Part shown: in pieces, positions 43,242 through 51,543 of the stretch
Position numbering within the stretch: position 1 is the stretch's first letter
Layout: the number at the start of each line of letters is the position of its first letter
DNA from: UBA4744 sp963707435
GTDB taxonomy: Bacteria; Actinomycetota; Acidimicrobiia; Spongiisociales; UBA4744
DNA length: 64,000 nt
Assembly: GCA_963707435.1 (NCBI GenBank)
Contig: CAVPPF010000007.1
Coordinates: 124,001 to 188,000, forward strand
Reading direction: 5' to 3'
Notes under the pieces: model-generated
What the model was told of the DNA's origin: nothing
What the model saw: only the letters and a program-made list of their open reading frames with translations
The model's database searches: none
Translations under genes and position numbers: made by a program

Positions 43242-44366
43242 ATGCAGTCGGTAGGCGGACAGGCACTGGATGCCGAACAGACCCTGCGGAGGGTCGTGGT
43301 CGGATACCGGGTGGTATCGGCGGTCTGGCTGGTACTCCTCGGGGTGATTGCCGTTGCCGGACCCGGCGGACCGGAACGCCCCGGGGTCGTGGTAGCAACG
43401 ATGGTTCTCGCGGTTGGCTGGTCTCTGGTCACCATTGCGCTTCATGCCCGTTTCCCGGAAACAATGAGTTCCTGGTGGTTCCTGGCTGCCGATATCGGGG
43501 TGGCGGCCTGGACCCTGATAGCGCCCGATGTGGCGGGCAGTGAGAACTTCTACGGCGGCTATCCGATGTCTCCGGTTTTCCTGGCCGCCTACGGACACGG
43601 CCTGATTGGAGGTTTATCGGCCGCAGTGGCCATGGCCACCGTGCAACTCTCGAGGCTGGTTGGTCCCGCCGATCCGACTACGTCGTCGGCAGCAGTGCTC
43701 ATCTACGTGGTAGCCGGGGCCGTGGCCGGGTGGGCGATTGGCGTTTTGCGGGAAGCCGACAGGATTCGAAGAAAGGCCGAGGAAGCCCTGGCCGCCGAGC
43801 AACTCGTGCGAGCACGAGCTGAAGAACGGACGGAGATGGCGGCTCATCTGCACGACTCGGTCCTGCAGACCCTCGCCTTGATCCAGCGTCAGAGCGCAAA
43901 CGAAGGGGAGGTTCTCGCACTTGCCCGCCGTCAGGAGCGAGAGTTGCGAGCCTGGCTGTACGGTCAAGGGGATGGGCCTGCCGCGGGGACATTCTCGGAC
44001 CACCTGCGCCGCATCTGCGCAGACGTCGAGGAAGCGCACCATGTCCCCATTGATCTGGTCGCCGTGGGAGATGTGGAGCGCACACCATCTACTGAGGCCC
44101 TGGTACAGGCTGCCCGGGAGGCCATGGTCAACGCAGCCAGGCATTCGGGTGCCGATCACGTCGCCGTCTATGCGGAAGCGCTCCCCGATCGAATCACCGT
44201 GTTCGTGCGCGACCGGGGGCGAGGCTTCGACCTCGAAAGTGTGTCCGGAGATCGCCGGGGGATTCGGGAATCGATCGTCAAGAGGCTGGAGAGAAGCGGT
44301 GGACGTGCCTCGGTTGCTTCGAGCATCGGTGAGGGAACTGAGGTCGAGATGGTGATTGAACGATGA
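43242..44366 (+). CDS. Sensor histidine kinase, NarL/HisKA_3-type
   Basis: 374 residues. About five or six N-terminal membrane segments (residues about 18-170) precede a short helix and the dimerisation motif AAHLHDSVLQTLALIQ with phospho-acceptor His204. The HATPase domain has REAMVNAARHSGA, RDRGRGFDLE and GIRESIVKRLER. It lies directly before and overlaps the LuxR-type regulator by 4 bases, so the two form a cognate pair. The signal is unknown. TAGCCT (43230-43235) ends 6 bases before the ATG. Confidence 0.93.
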   Translation: MQSVGGQALDAEQTLRRVVVGYRVVSAVWLVLLGVIAVAGPGGPERPGVVVATMVLAVGWSLVTIALHARFPETMSSWWFLAADIGVAAWTLIAPDVAGSENFYGGYPMSPVFLAAYGHGLIGGLSAAVAMATVQLSRLVGPADPTTSSAAVLIYVVAGAVAGWAIGVLREADRIRRKAEEALAAEQLVRARAEERTEMAAHLHDSVLQTLALIQRQSANEGEVLALARRQERELRAWLYGQGDGPAAGTFSDHLRRICADVEEAHHVPIDLVAVGDVERTPSTEALVQAAREAMVNAARHSGADHVAVYAEALPDRITVFVRDRGRGFDLESVSGDRRGIRESIVKRLERSGGRASVASSIGEGTEVEMVIER

Positions 44367-44998
44367 TGGTGCGGGTGTTCATTGTTGATGACCACGACCT
44401 TTTCCGGTCCGGTGTGCGCGCCGGTCTCGGGAATACCGTCGACATTGTCGGCGAAGCCTCCGACGTCGATGCGGCCGTCGAGATGATCAAGGAAAGGAAT
44501 CCCGACGTTGTGTTGCTCGACGTGCATATGCCCGCCGGGGGAGGGAAGGTCGTGATCGAACGAGTCCGGGAGGAATGCCCCGAGGTTGAGTTCCTGGCCC
44601 TGTCCGCGTCCGATGCAGCCGAAGACGTGGTGGCCATTGTGCGTGCCGGCGCCCGGGGCTACGTGACCAAGACGATCTCAGCCGAAGACCTCACGGTGGC
44701 GATCGACCGAGTGGCCGAAGGCCATGCGGTGTTCTCCCCGCAACTCGCCGGGTTCGTGCTCGAGGCCTTCTCATCGATTCCCGTTTCTGAAGTTGATCCC
44801 GAACTGGATCAGTTGACCAAACGAGAGCGGGAGGTTCTCCAGCATCTGGCGCGGGCGTACACGTACCGGGAGATCGCCGAACGACTCTTCATCTCGGTGA
44901 AGACGGTTGAGACCCACGTTTCGAATGTGTTGCGCAAACTGCAATTGTCCAGTCGCTACGAACTCACGATCTGGGCCCACAACCGCAAGCTGATCTAG
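44363..44998 (+). CDS. NarL/LuxR-family response regulator
   Basis: 211 residues. The receiver domain has VFIVDDHDLFRSG, Asp53 in VVLLDVHMP and the TKTI lysine region. The C-terminal LuxR helix-turn-helix is complete (LTKREREVLQHLARAYTYREIAERLFISVKTVETHVSNVLRKLQ). The ATG at 44363 overlaps the kinase stop; a second ATG follows immediately. It probably controls the RHH/DUF4097 genes downstream or unlinked targets; there is no direct evidence. Confidence 0.95.
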   Translation: MMVRVFIVDDHDLFRSGVRAGLGNTVDIVGEASDVDAAVEMIKERNPDVVLLDVHMPAGGGKVVIERVREECPEVEFLALSASDAAEDVVAIVRAGARGYVTKTISAEDLTVAIDRVAEGHAVFSPQLAGFVLEAFSSIPVSEVDPELDQLTKREREVLQHLARAYTYREIAERLFISVKTVETHVSNVLRKLQLSSRYELTIWAHNRKLI

Positions 44999-45029
44999 GA
45001 CGGCATGGCGATTGGCTCTCTTGCCTTCC

Positions 45030-45059
45030 TGACATCAATATGACATCATGGTGATGTCA
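45030..45059 (+). promoter_or_regulatory. Triple TGACATCA operator
   Basis: TGACATCA occurs at 45030-45037 and 45041-45048, and its reverse complement TGATGTCA at 45052-45059. The starts are exactly 11 bases apart, placing the sites on one face of the helix. The outer two, extended, form a perfect 9-bp inverted repeat (45029-45037 with 45052-45060). They lie just upstream of an RHH-like regulator gene, so autoregulation is the likeliest use. Confidence 0.65.
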
Positions 45060-45074
45060 GCTTCAGGAGGTGCC

Positions 45075-45524
45075 GTGGACACGACGGGTCTGATTACCCA
45101 CTTGGAATCTGCAGTGGCGGCCCAGGTCGTGCTGGCCGGTAACGATCCGACCGTCGAAAGCGCAGCACGAGCGATTCTGAACGTCCTCGAGCCTGCGCTG
45201 CGAAACGCAGCGCTGGATCTGGCCCAGCAGGCTGCCACCGAGGTCGAAGCGCAGCTGGGGGACCGGCTCGTCGAGGTCGTCGTGGCCGACGGTGAGCCGT
45301 CATTGCGGCTCGGGCGTACCGAGGACGAGCCGGCGGTTGCCGGCGAGGGGTACGAGGCTCGCCTCACGCTTCGCCTTCCCAGCCGCATCAAGGAACTGGT
45401 GGAGGAAGCCGCCGGATCGACCGGCGACTCCGTCAACGGGTGGGTCGTCAAGGCACTGTCGTCCAAGGCCAAGGCCTCCCCGCGGCTTCCGGGCCGGCGG
45501 ATCACCGGGACGGTGGAGCTGTGA
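45075..45524 (+). CDS. Probable ribbon-helix-helix regulator
   Basis: 149 residues. The first 80 residues are a helical domain (ITHLESAVAAQVVLAGNDPTVESAARAIL, then LRNAALDLAQQAATEVEAQLGDRLVEVVV). The C-terminal segment ARLTLRLPSRIKELVEEAAGSTGDSVNGWVVKAL has the strand-helix-helix pattern of ribbon-helix-helix DNA-binding proteins. The frame begins at an ATG at 45048, but the GTG at 45075 has AGGAGG five bases upstream and leaves the operator outside the gene. Its stop overlaps the DUF4097 gene. An anti-sigma-like or toxin-antitoxin role is not supported. Confidence 0.7.
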   Translation: MDTTGLITHLESAVAAQVVLAGNDPTVESAARAILNVLEPALRNAALDLAQQAATEVEAQLGDRLVEVVVADGEPSLRLGRTEDEPAVAGEGYEARLTLRLPSRIKELVEEAAGSTGDSVNGWVVKALSSKAKASPRLPGRRITGTVEL

Positions 45525-46312
45525 CCGAGCGCAAGGAGACCTTCGCGGTTGGCTCCCATCCCCGTCTGGAGCTGCGCCTGGCGACGGGGGATGTCCGGGT
45601 TGTTCCGGGCCCGGCCGGCGCAATTGAAGTCGTCATCCGCGGGACCAAGCCGGAGACGATCATCGTCGAGCAAATCGGCGACACGATCGTGATCCGTCAG
45701 GAAACCGGGCGATGGTCGGCCGGTGCGTTTGACATGACGGTCCACGCTCCGTCCGGGGTCGACGTTGAAGCGGCCCTGGCCTCAACGGATCTGACGGTCG
45801 AAGTCGACGTGACCGACCTGGAGGTGAGCGTTGCATCGGGAGACGTCCGGGCTCGCAGGATTGCCCGTGATGTCAGTGTGAAGAGCGCGTCCGGCGACAT
45901 CGAAATCGACGCAGTCGGAGGCAAGCTCCGAGCAACTGCGGCGTCGGGCGACATGACGATCGGCGTTGTCTCGGGTGACGCAAGCTGCTCGACGGCTTCG
46001 GGCAACGTGACGGTGGGGATGGCCGAGGGGGCCACGACTACCAAGTCTGCTTCCGGGAACGTCACCATAGATGAGTTCTGCGGCCGCGACCTCAGTGGCA
46101 AGACGGTTTCCGGTGACATGCGAGTCGGGTTGCCGCGGGGAGCGAGGGTTGACGTCGATCTGCAGAGCCTTACCGGAGATCTTCAGCTCCCTTCGAGCCC
46201 TTCCGAGGCGGTGGCGCGGGATCGACCGGCCGTCAAAATCACTTTCAAGTCGGTATCCGGTGACTTCGTGCTCGTCGAGTCGGTCCGTCCCAGACGAGAA
46301 CTGGAGCATTAG
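45521..46312 (+). CDS. DUF4097-family beta-repeat protein
   Basis: 263 residues. Repeating SASGDI, SASGNV and VSGDM strands every 18-25 residues form the DUF4097 right-handed beta-helix typical of envelope-stress-associated proteins (LiaG/PspC-like context in Firmicutes). There is no signal peptide or membrane segment. The GTG overlaps the stop of the RHH-like gene, so the pair is an operon. The biochemical role of the family is unknown. Confidence 0.82.
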   Translation: MTERKETFAVGSHPRLELRLATGDVRVVPGPAGAIEVVIRGTKPETIIVEQIGDTIVIRQETGRWSAGAFDMTVHAPSGVDVEAALASTDLTVEVDVTDLEVSVASGDVRARRIARDVSVKSASGDIEIDAVGGKLRATAASGDMTIGVVSGDASCSTASGNVTVGMAEGATTTKSASGNVTIDEFCGRDLSGKTVSGDMRVGLPRGARVDVDLQSLTGDLQLPSSPSEAVARDRPAVKITFKSVSGDFVLVESVRPRRELEH

Positions 46313-46363
46313 CCGCGAGTTTGGTTTCCGGAGCGGTTCGTCTGGTCGGCGACCGACTGGTTG

Positions 46364-48715
46364 CTACGCAGGGGTCCTCAGCGTCACCGCGACACCGGAG
46401 GCTCCGACCAGGACAACGCCGGCGACATCCTCAAGCGTGAACGTGACTCCAACGATGGCGTGAGCACCTCGGGCCAGGCCCTCGTCGAGCATCCGACGAA
46501 CGGCGCCTTCGCGGGCGGCTGCCACCTCCGAAGCCACTGCCCCCGGTGACGGTCGATCGATCGAAATATCGCCGGAGACCAATCCGAGGTAAATGTCAAT
46601 GTCCCATCCGGCCACGGATTCGCCGCTGGTCACGATGGGCCGCCACGTCGAACGACCCTCATCGTCCTCCACCCAGCCCTGGTGAGCTTCTCGATAGCGA
46701 ACGCCCCATTCAACGGGGGAGTCGACCACCGTCGCCGGTTCAGCCGTCTCGTGATCCTCGGCGTCGACGTCTGCATCGGGTGTGTCGCTGTCGCCGAGAG
46801 ATCCAAGGGGTGCCAGCGCTTCCACGCCTGCAACCGTCTCGTCGAGATCCTCTCGCTTCTCGGCCCCCTCGGCCCCACGGGCTTCAGCGGCTTCGTCGGC
46901 CCCATGAGCATCCTCTGCCTCAGCGGCCTCGGGTGCCAGCCCGATGATGTCGTCGGACGGCGTGTCGGGTTCTGCGGACCACCAGCCGGGCGAGGCCGGA
47001 TCGGCCGTTTCCTCGGGCCCGGGTTCGGTATCGAGACCGTCGACCTCGATTGCTTCGTCGGCGAGGTTCTGGTCGGAGGGGGTGCGGGATTCTGCGGACC
47101 ACCAGTCGGAGGTTTCCGGCTCCGGCTCATCGGCCTCAGCGGCACCGTCGTCGTGAACCGAATCGGCGAGTCCGGCGAGCGCAGCACCCAGTTCGTCTTC
47201 ACCCATGTACGGAGTCGTGCCGCCGTCAATGAAGGAACCGGAGTCCGCTCCCGGGAGGTCTTCGACTTCTTCGGTGGGTTGGTCGGTGGTGGTTTCGTCG
47301 GTGAGGCCGGTGGCGAGGGCGTCGGCGTAGCTGTCGAGGTCTTCGGTGGTGAGGTCTTCGGGGAGGTCTTCGACTTCTTCGGTGGGTTGGTCGGTGGTGG
47401 TTTCGTCGGTGAGGCCGGTGGCGAGGGCGTCGGCGTAGCTGTCGAGGTCTTCGGTGGTGAGGTCTTCGGGGAGGTCTTCGACTTCTTCGGTGGGTTGGTC
47501 GGTGGTGGTTTCGTCGGTGAGGCCGGTGGCGAGGGCGTCGGCGTAGCTGTCGAGGTCTTCGGTGGTGAGGTCTTCGGGGAGGTCTTCGACTTCTTCGGTG
47601 GGTTGGTCGGTGGTGGTCTCGTCGGTGAGGCCGGTGGCGAGGGCGTCGGCGTAGCTGTCGAGGTCTTCGGTGGTGAGGTCTTCGGGGAGGCCTTCGACTT
47701 CTTCGGAGGGTTGGTCGGTGGTGGTCTCGTCGGTTCGCCCGAAGGCCGCGGCAGCCTCCTGCAGCAGGGATTCCGCCTGCGCATCCAGCTCGTTCAAGTC
47801 GTGGAGTTCGCTATAGACACCGGGGGAGGAGTCATAGTCGACGTCGACCCCATCGGCGGTTTCGTCGATCGATGAGGCCTCCTCGCCCACCATCTCGAAG
47901 TGATCTTCAGCGAAGGGAGCTTCGGGTGTCTCCGGTGTCGCCAGATCGGCGATCGAAGCTTCGATCTCGAGCGGTGTGAACGTCGCATAGTCGTCGGCTG
48001 AGCCGTCATCTTCGAGTTCTTCAGTGACGTCGACGGAGGTCGGAGATTCCAGGTCGGGCTCCGAGTCTACGATCATCCAGGAGGGTGGCTCCTCGGGGAG
48101 ATCCTCTTCACGAGCCGTCTGGTCCCCGGAGGAGGCGACCATACCGGTCGGTTCGCTCAGGTCCGCGAGCGGTTGCTCGGGAGTGAACACCTCGTCGATG
48201 GCCGGAGTCTCGTCGCTGAGACCGTCCGTTTCCTCGGACCCGGCGTGCTCATCTTCTCCGTCGCCCTGGACGGAGCTGACGACGCTCTGGGCGGCGGCAA
48301 TCATCTGCGAGAGAGGTGTTCGTGAGGGAGCCTTGAACGTGTATTCGTCCTCCTCGGAATCGGAAGACTCGGGGACGGAGTCCTGGTGTTCGTCCGGGGC
48401 GGCTTCCGCCTCGTCCTCGGGCTCCAGGGATGCATCAGATGCGGGCATCCACGCATCGGTCTCGACTTCGTCTGCTCCGGGTTCGACCAGGTCGTCTGTT
48501 GCCCCGTCGCGAGCGTCGTGCGTATCGCCCTCGGCAACAGCACCGAACGGTGCTTCCGGTTTGATGCCCGCGTCCGGAACCGGTTCGAAATGGTCGTCAG
48601 CGTCCGGTTCCTCCGGTTCGGCCGGCTCGGGCCGCGCGGCTCCCAGCTCGATTTCTTCGGAATCTTCGATCGGCAGACCCCAGGGATCGCCTGCAGTGAA
48701 GTCGTTGTCTCCCAC
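46364..48715 (-). CDS. Large acidic repeat protein with YbjQ/DUF74-like C-terminus
   Basis: 783 residues. About the first 640 are low-complexity, strongly acidic (D/E/S/T/P) and probably disordered. Residues about 330-490 consist of four and a half near-identical 36-residue repeats beginning TDETTTDQPTEEVEDLPEDL. The C-terminal 110 residues are ordered, and the end (LGLVSGDISIDRPSPG, RRMLDEGLARGAHAIVGVTF) resembles the UPF0145/YbjQ (DUF74) fold. It starts with GTG behind GGAGG. No signal peptide or membrane segment is present, so it is cytoplasmic. The function is unknown; a scaffold or charge-based condensate protein is only speculation. Confidence 0.75.
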   Translation of the reverse strand: MGDNDFTAGDPWGLPIEDSEEIELGAARPEPAEPEEPDADDHFEPVPDAGIKPEAPFGAVAEGDTHDARDGATDDLVEPGADEVETDAWMPASDASLEPEDEAEAAPDEHQDSVPESSDSEEDEYTFKAPSRTPLSQMIAAAQSVVSSVQGDGEDEHAGSEETDGLSDETPAIDEVFTPEQPLADLSEPTGMVASSGDQTAREEDLPEEPPSWMIVDSEPDLESPTSVDVTEELEDDGSADDYATFTPLEIEASIADLATPETPEAPFAEDHFEMVGEEASSIDETADGVDVDYDSSPGVYSELHDLNELDAQAESLLQEAAAAFGRTDETTTDQPSEEVEGLPEDLTTEDLDSYADALATGLTDETTTDQPTEEVEDLPEDLTTEDLDSYADALATGLTDETTTDQPTEEVEDLPEDLTTEDLDSYADALATGLTDETTTDQPTEEVEDLPEDLTTEDLDSYADALATGLTDETTTDQPTEEVEDLPGADSGSFIDGGTTPYMGEDELGAALAGLADSVHDDGAAEADEPEPETSDWWSAESRTPSDQNLADEAIEVDGLDTEPGPEETADPASPGWWSAEPDTPSDDIIGLAPEAAEAEDAHGADEAAEARGAEGAEKREDLDETVAGVEALAPLGSLGDSDTPDADVDAEDHETAEPATVVDSPVEWGVRYREAHQGWVEDDEGRSTWRPIVTSGESVAGWDIDIYLGLVSGDISIDRPSPGAVASEVAAAREGAVRRMLDEGLARGAHAIVGVTFTLEDVAGVVLVGASGVAVTLRTPA
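47257..47740 (-). repeat. 108-base tandem repeat inside the acidic protein gene
   Basis: Four complete 108-base units start at 47257, 47365, 47473 and 47581, followed by a partial one at 47689. Units are nearly identical at the DNA level, implying recent expansion or homogenisation. Each encodes 36 residues. Confidence 0.95.
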
Positions 48716-48771
48716 GTTTCCTCCGCAAGCGAGGATACTCTATAGCCAGCCAACACAGGTTCTTTCGCGAC

Positions 48772-49455
48772 ATGAAGATCTCCATCGTCACGCTCTTCCC
48801 CGAGTTCTTTGCATCTCCGTTGACCGTCAGCGTCGTCGCCCGGGCCCTGGAAGCGGGCCATCTCGAGGTTTCGCTCGTCGATCTCCGCACTTTCGGCCAC
48901 GGTGCCTACCGGCAGGTCGATGATGCTCCATTTGGAGGAGGTCCGGGGATGGTGCTCATGATCGAACCACTGGCTGCCGCACTCGAGTCGGTGGGGACCG
49001 GTCATCGAGTTCTCTTCACGCCTGCAGGCGCACCACTCGATCAGGAGACGCTCGATCGCTGGGCGGTTGAGCCGCATGTCACGCTTGTGTGTGGCCGATA
49101 CGAGGGGATCGACGAGCGGGTCGGCGAACACCTGGTCGACGAGCAGGTTTCGCTGGGAGACTACGTTCTGGCGGGTGGCGAGGCCGCTGCGCTGGTGTCT
49201 ATTGAAGGCATTGCGCGACTCCTGCCGGGCGTGCTGGGAAATCCGGAGTCGGCACGATCGGAGTCCTTTCGAAACGGGCTGCTCGAGGAACCGCACTACA
49301 CCCGGCCGGCAGAGTTTCGGGGTTGGCAGGTTCCCGAGGTCCTCCTGTCCGGCGACCACGCCAGGATCGAAGCATGGCGCCATGAACAGCGGCTCCACCG
49401 CACCCGGTTGCGCCGCCCGGACCTTGTTCCGGACGACCCTGACGCGGTCGATTAG
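48772..49455 (+). CDS. trmD: tRNA (guanine37-N1)-methyltransferase
   Basis: 227 residues. TrmD methylates G37 of tRNAs to prevent frameshifting. The trefoil-knot SAM site is shown by DDAPFGGGPGMVLM, VCGRYEGIDERV and VSLGDYVLAGGEAAALVSIEGIARLLPGVLG; the C-terminal domain SFRNGLLEEPHYTRPAEFRGW is complete. It is divergent from the acidic protein gene; a TACTCT/TATAG stretch near 48738 could serve both. rplS follows. Confidence 0.96.
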   Translation: MKISIVTLFPEFFASPLTVSVVARALEAGHLEVSLVDLRTFGHGAYRQVDDAPFGGGPGMVLMIEPLAAALESVGTGHRVLFTPAGAPLDQETLDRWAVEPHVTLVCGRYEGIDERVGEHLVDEQVSLGDYVLAGGEAAALVSIEGIARLLPGVLGNPESARSESFRNGLLEEPHYTRPAEFRGWQVPEVLLSGDHARIEAWRHEQRLHRTRLRRPDLVPDDPDAVD

Positions 49456-49480
49456 CAACGGCGCGTCCTGGTGGTACACT
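49452..49480 (+). promoter_or_regulatory. Promoter of rplS
   Basis: TTAGCA (49452-49457) and TACACT (49475-49480) are 17 bases apart. The leader contains a CGGCTG/CAGCCG hairpin before the AAGGAG ribosome binding site, as expected for a ribosomal-protein leader. Confidence 0.45.
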
Positions 49481-49531
49481 CTTGGCCGGCTGAACGCTTC
49501 TGCTGCGCAGCCGCTCGCGAAGGAGTTCCCG

Positions 49532-49873
49532 ATGAACAAGCTTGATCAACTCGAGAGCGCGTACGTGCGCGATGACGTTCCGGATTTCAAGGCCGGCGAT
49601 ACCGTGCGGGTACATGTTCGGGTCGTCGAGGGAGGGCGCGAACGCGTGCAGCTCTTCGAAGGCGTCGTCATCGCCAGGAAGGGTGGAGGCGTCAACGACA
49701 CCTGCACCGTGCGCAAGATCAGTTTCGGCGTTGGGGTCGAGCGGGTCTTCCCGGTCCATGCTCCGATCATTCAGAAGATCGAGGTGGTACGCAGGGGCGA
49801 CGTCCGGCGGGCCAAGTTGTACTACCTCCGCGACCGGGTCGGCAAAGCCGCGCGGATCAAAGAACAGCGCTAG
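49532..49873 (+). CDS. rplS: 50S ribosomal protein L19
   Basis: 113 residues. FKAGDTVRVHVRVVEGGRERVQLFEGVVIARKGGGVNDTCTVRKISFGVGVERVFPVHAP is diagnostic of L19, which sits at the 30S-50S interface. AAGGAG lies upstream of the ATG. The frame is open back into trmD, but the family start is at 49532. lepB follows after 30 bases. Confidence 0.97.
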   Translation: MNKLDQLESAYVRDDVPDFKAGDTVRVHVRVVEGGRERVQLFEGVVIARKGGGVNDTCTVRKISFGVGVERVFPVHAPIIQKIEVVRRGDVRRAKLYYLRDRVGKAARIKEQR

Positions 49874-49903
49874 GAGCGGGCAGCCCGGCGAGCCCGTGCT
49901 GAC

Positions 49904-50569
49904 ATGAACGAGACTCCCCAGCCCTCCGATCCCGACGAATCCTCGCCTGCGGTTCCGGTTCCCGACGGCTCGGCCAAGAAGAAGCCAAAGGTTTCGTTTC
50001 TCATCGAGTTGCCCATCCTCGTGTTGGTTGCACTGGTGGTGGCCGTTCTCATCAAGACCTTCCTCGTGCAAGCGTTCTGGATTCCTTCCGGTTCGATGAT
50101 CCATACGCTGGAGATCAACGACCGGGTCCTCGTCAACAAGCTGAGCTACCTGTTTGGCGAACCGGAACAGGGTGACATCGTTGTCTTTGACCCGCCATTC
50201 GGGGTGGAACAGGAAGCGGAGCCGCTGCTGCAGGCCATTGTCCGGAATGTCGCCGAGTCGCTGGGTTTGAAGACGCCGGCCGTTGAGGATCTGATCAAGC
50301 GGGTGGTGGCGGTTGGCGGACAGGAGCTCGAGATCAAGGACAACCAGGTACTGGTGGACGGGGTCCCGCTCGACGAACCGTACCTCGACGAATCAGCGTT
50401 CATGCCCGACTTCGGCCCGGTCGAGGTTCCCGTCGGCACGGTGTTCGTCATGGGCGACAACCGGCCCCGCAGTCAGGACAGCAGGCGGTTCGGTCCCATC
50501 TCGACCGATACGGTCGTCGGGCGGGCCTTCGTGCGCGTGTGGCCCTTTGATCGCTGGGGCGGCCTCTGA
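49904..50569 (+). CDS. lepB: Signal peptidase I
   Basis: 221 residues. LepB cleaves signal peptides on the outer face of the membrane. An acidic cytoplasmic N-terminus is followed by one membrane segment (ELPILVLVALVVAVLIKTF). Catalytic Ser64 in PSGSM, general base Lys132 in IKRVVAVGG and box E GDNRPRSQDSR are present. The usual proline after the SGSM motif is replaced (MIHTL). No rnhB follows, unlike the common lepB-rnhB order. Confidence 0.95.
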   Translation: MNETPQPSDPDESSPAVPVPDGSAKKKPKVSFLIELPILVLVALVVAVLIKTFLVQAFWIPSGSMIHTLEINDRVLVNKLSYLFGEPEQGDIVVFDPPFGVEQEAEPLLQAIVRNVAESLGLKTPAVEDLIKRVVAVGGQELEIKDNQVLVDGVPLDEPYLDESAFMPDFGPVEVPVGTVFVMGDNRPRSQDSRRFGPISTDTVVGRAFVRVWPFDRWGGL

Positions 50570-50704
50570 GTTTGCCGGGTTCTGTCACACCCGGACCGTA
50601 GAACGGGAAGTGATCTCGAGCGGAAACGCAAAGAAGCTCAGCCGGATGGTTATGATCGCCGATACTGAGGGAGAACCCGCGCTGTCCGATCGAGAGCCAC
50701 AGAA

Positions 50705-51001
50705 ATGAACGAAGAAGACCTCGAACGATATGAATCTGAAGTCGAGCTTCAGATCTACAAGGAATACCGCGATGTTCTCCCCATGTTCCGGTATGTCGTC
50801 GAGACTGAGCGTCGCTTCTACCTGGCCAATCGTGTCACGCTGAACAAACACCAGGAGGACGGCTCGGTCCATTTCGAGGTAGAACTCGAGGATGCCTGGG
50901 TATGGGATATGTACCGGCCGGCCCGGTTTCTCCAGAAGGTGCGGGTGCTGACGTTCCGGGATGTGAACATCGAAGAATTGGAGCCGGGCGTTCAGCTCTG
51001 A
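50705..51001 (+). CDS. DUF2469-family protein
   Basis: 98 residues matching the actinobacterial DUF2469 family (Rv2901c type): EEDLERYESEVELQIYKEYRDVLPMFRYVVETERRFYLAN and a C-terminal VEDAWVWDMYRPARFLQKVRVLTFRDVNIEEL block. Its function is unknown, but it is consistently found between rnhB/lepB and yraN. Its stop overlaps the proposed CTG start of yraN. Confidence 0.9.
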   Translation: MNEEDLERYESEVELQIYKEYRDVLPMFRYVVETERRFYLANRVTLNKHQEDGSVHFEVELEDAWVWDMYRPARFLQKVRVLTFRDVNIEELEPGVQL

Positions 51002-51324
51002 CTCCGCAGCAACTCGCCGTTGCCGGCGAAACACTCGCCGCTTGCTTCCTCCGCAGCCGTCGTGCCCGGATCCTCGAACGCAATGTGCGAGTCGGGCGTG
51101 GTGAAATCGACTTGCTGGTTGCCTTCGGCAACCTGCGGGTGGCCGTCGAGGTCAAGACAATTCAAACCGGAGGCCTCGACGACCCGGCCTATGCGTTTAC
51201 TTCGAGGAAGGCCGTTCAGGTTCGCTCACTGGCCAACCGGCTCGGGGTTTCCCGGGTCGACCTGGTGGCCGTATCCATCGGGCGGGCCGGTGTCGACATC
51301 CGCTGGATCCCCGAGGTTGCCTGA
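50998..51324 (+). CDS. yraN: YraN-family endonuclease-like protein (UPF0102)
   Basis: About 108 residues. GETLAACFLRSRRARILERNVRVGRGEIDLLVAFGNLRVAVEVKT is the UPF0102/YraN signature, a restriction-endonuclease-like fold with the E-x-D-x-E-x-K residues. The frame is open to 50902, but the family's LTPQQLAVAGE start coincides with a CTG at 50998 overlapping the DUF2469 TGA. No ATG, GTG or TTG lies near this point in frame, so a CTG start is proposed. Confidence 0.8.
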   Translation: MTPQQLAVAGETLAACFLRSRRARILERNVRVGRGEIDLLVAFGNLRVAVEVKTIQTGGLDDPAYAFTSRKAVQVRSLANRLGVSRVDLVAVSIGRAGVDIRWIPEVA

Positions 51325-51330
51325 GCCGCG

Positions 51331-51543
51331 TCAGCGAAGCCGGGGTCGGCGACTGCGCTGCTCTTTGAACCAGCACCCGCGATGCCAGTGTCTGCGCAAG
51401 TCCGGAGCATGTTCGGGAATGACGACGAGATGGAACATGCCCACTTCGATGTACCCGCTGCAACCCGGGCACAGATACCGTTTGCGAGCCGCATACGGCT
51501 GGACCGGTGTCACGATCTCGTCTAGTTGGAAAGAACTGCCCAT
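51331..51543 (-). CDS. Small CxxC zinc-type actinobacterial protein
   Basis: 70 residues. RKRYLCPGCSGYIEVGMFHLVVIPEH and RRHWHRGCW provide two cysteines in CxxC and a His-x-His-x2-Cys, a plausible zinc site. Similar small proteins next to yraN in actinobacteria are annotated only as hypothetical. The minus frame extends to 52209 as antisense to the hydratase gene, but the ATG at 51543 gives family length. It overlaps the 40-residue gene upstream by 22 bases. Confidence 0.7.
   Translation of the reverse strand: MGSSFQLDEIVTPVQPYAARKRYLCPGCSGYIEVGMFHLVVIPEHAPDLRRHWHRGCWFKEQRSRRPRLR

Noticed and set aside
47257..47740. CRISPR-like repeat array
   Set aside because: Repeats are 108 bases, contiguous, in frame and coding for 36-residue units; there are no spacers.
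46682..47875. Glycine/valine-rich 397-codon plus-strand frame
   Set aside because: It is the complement of the 108-base repeats and has no independent start signal or domain.
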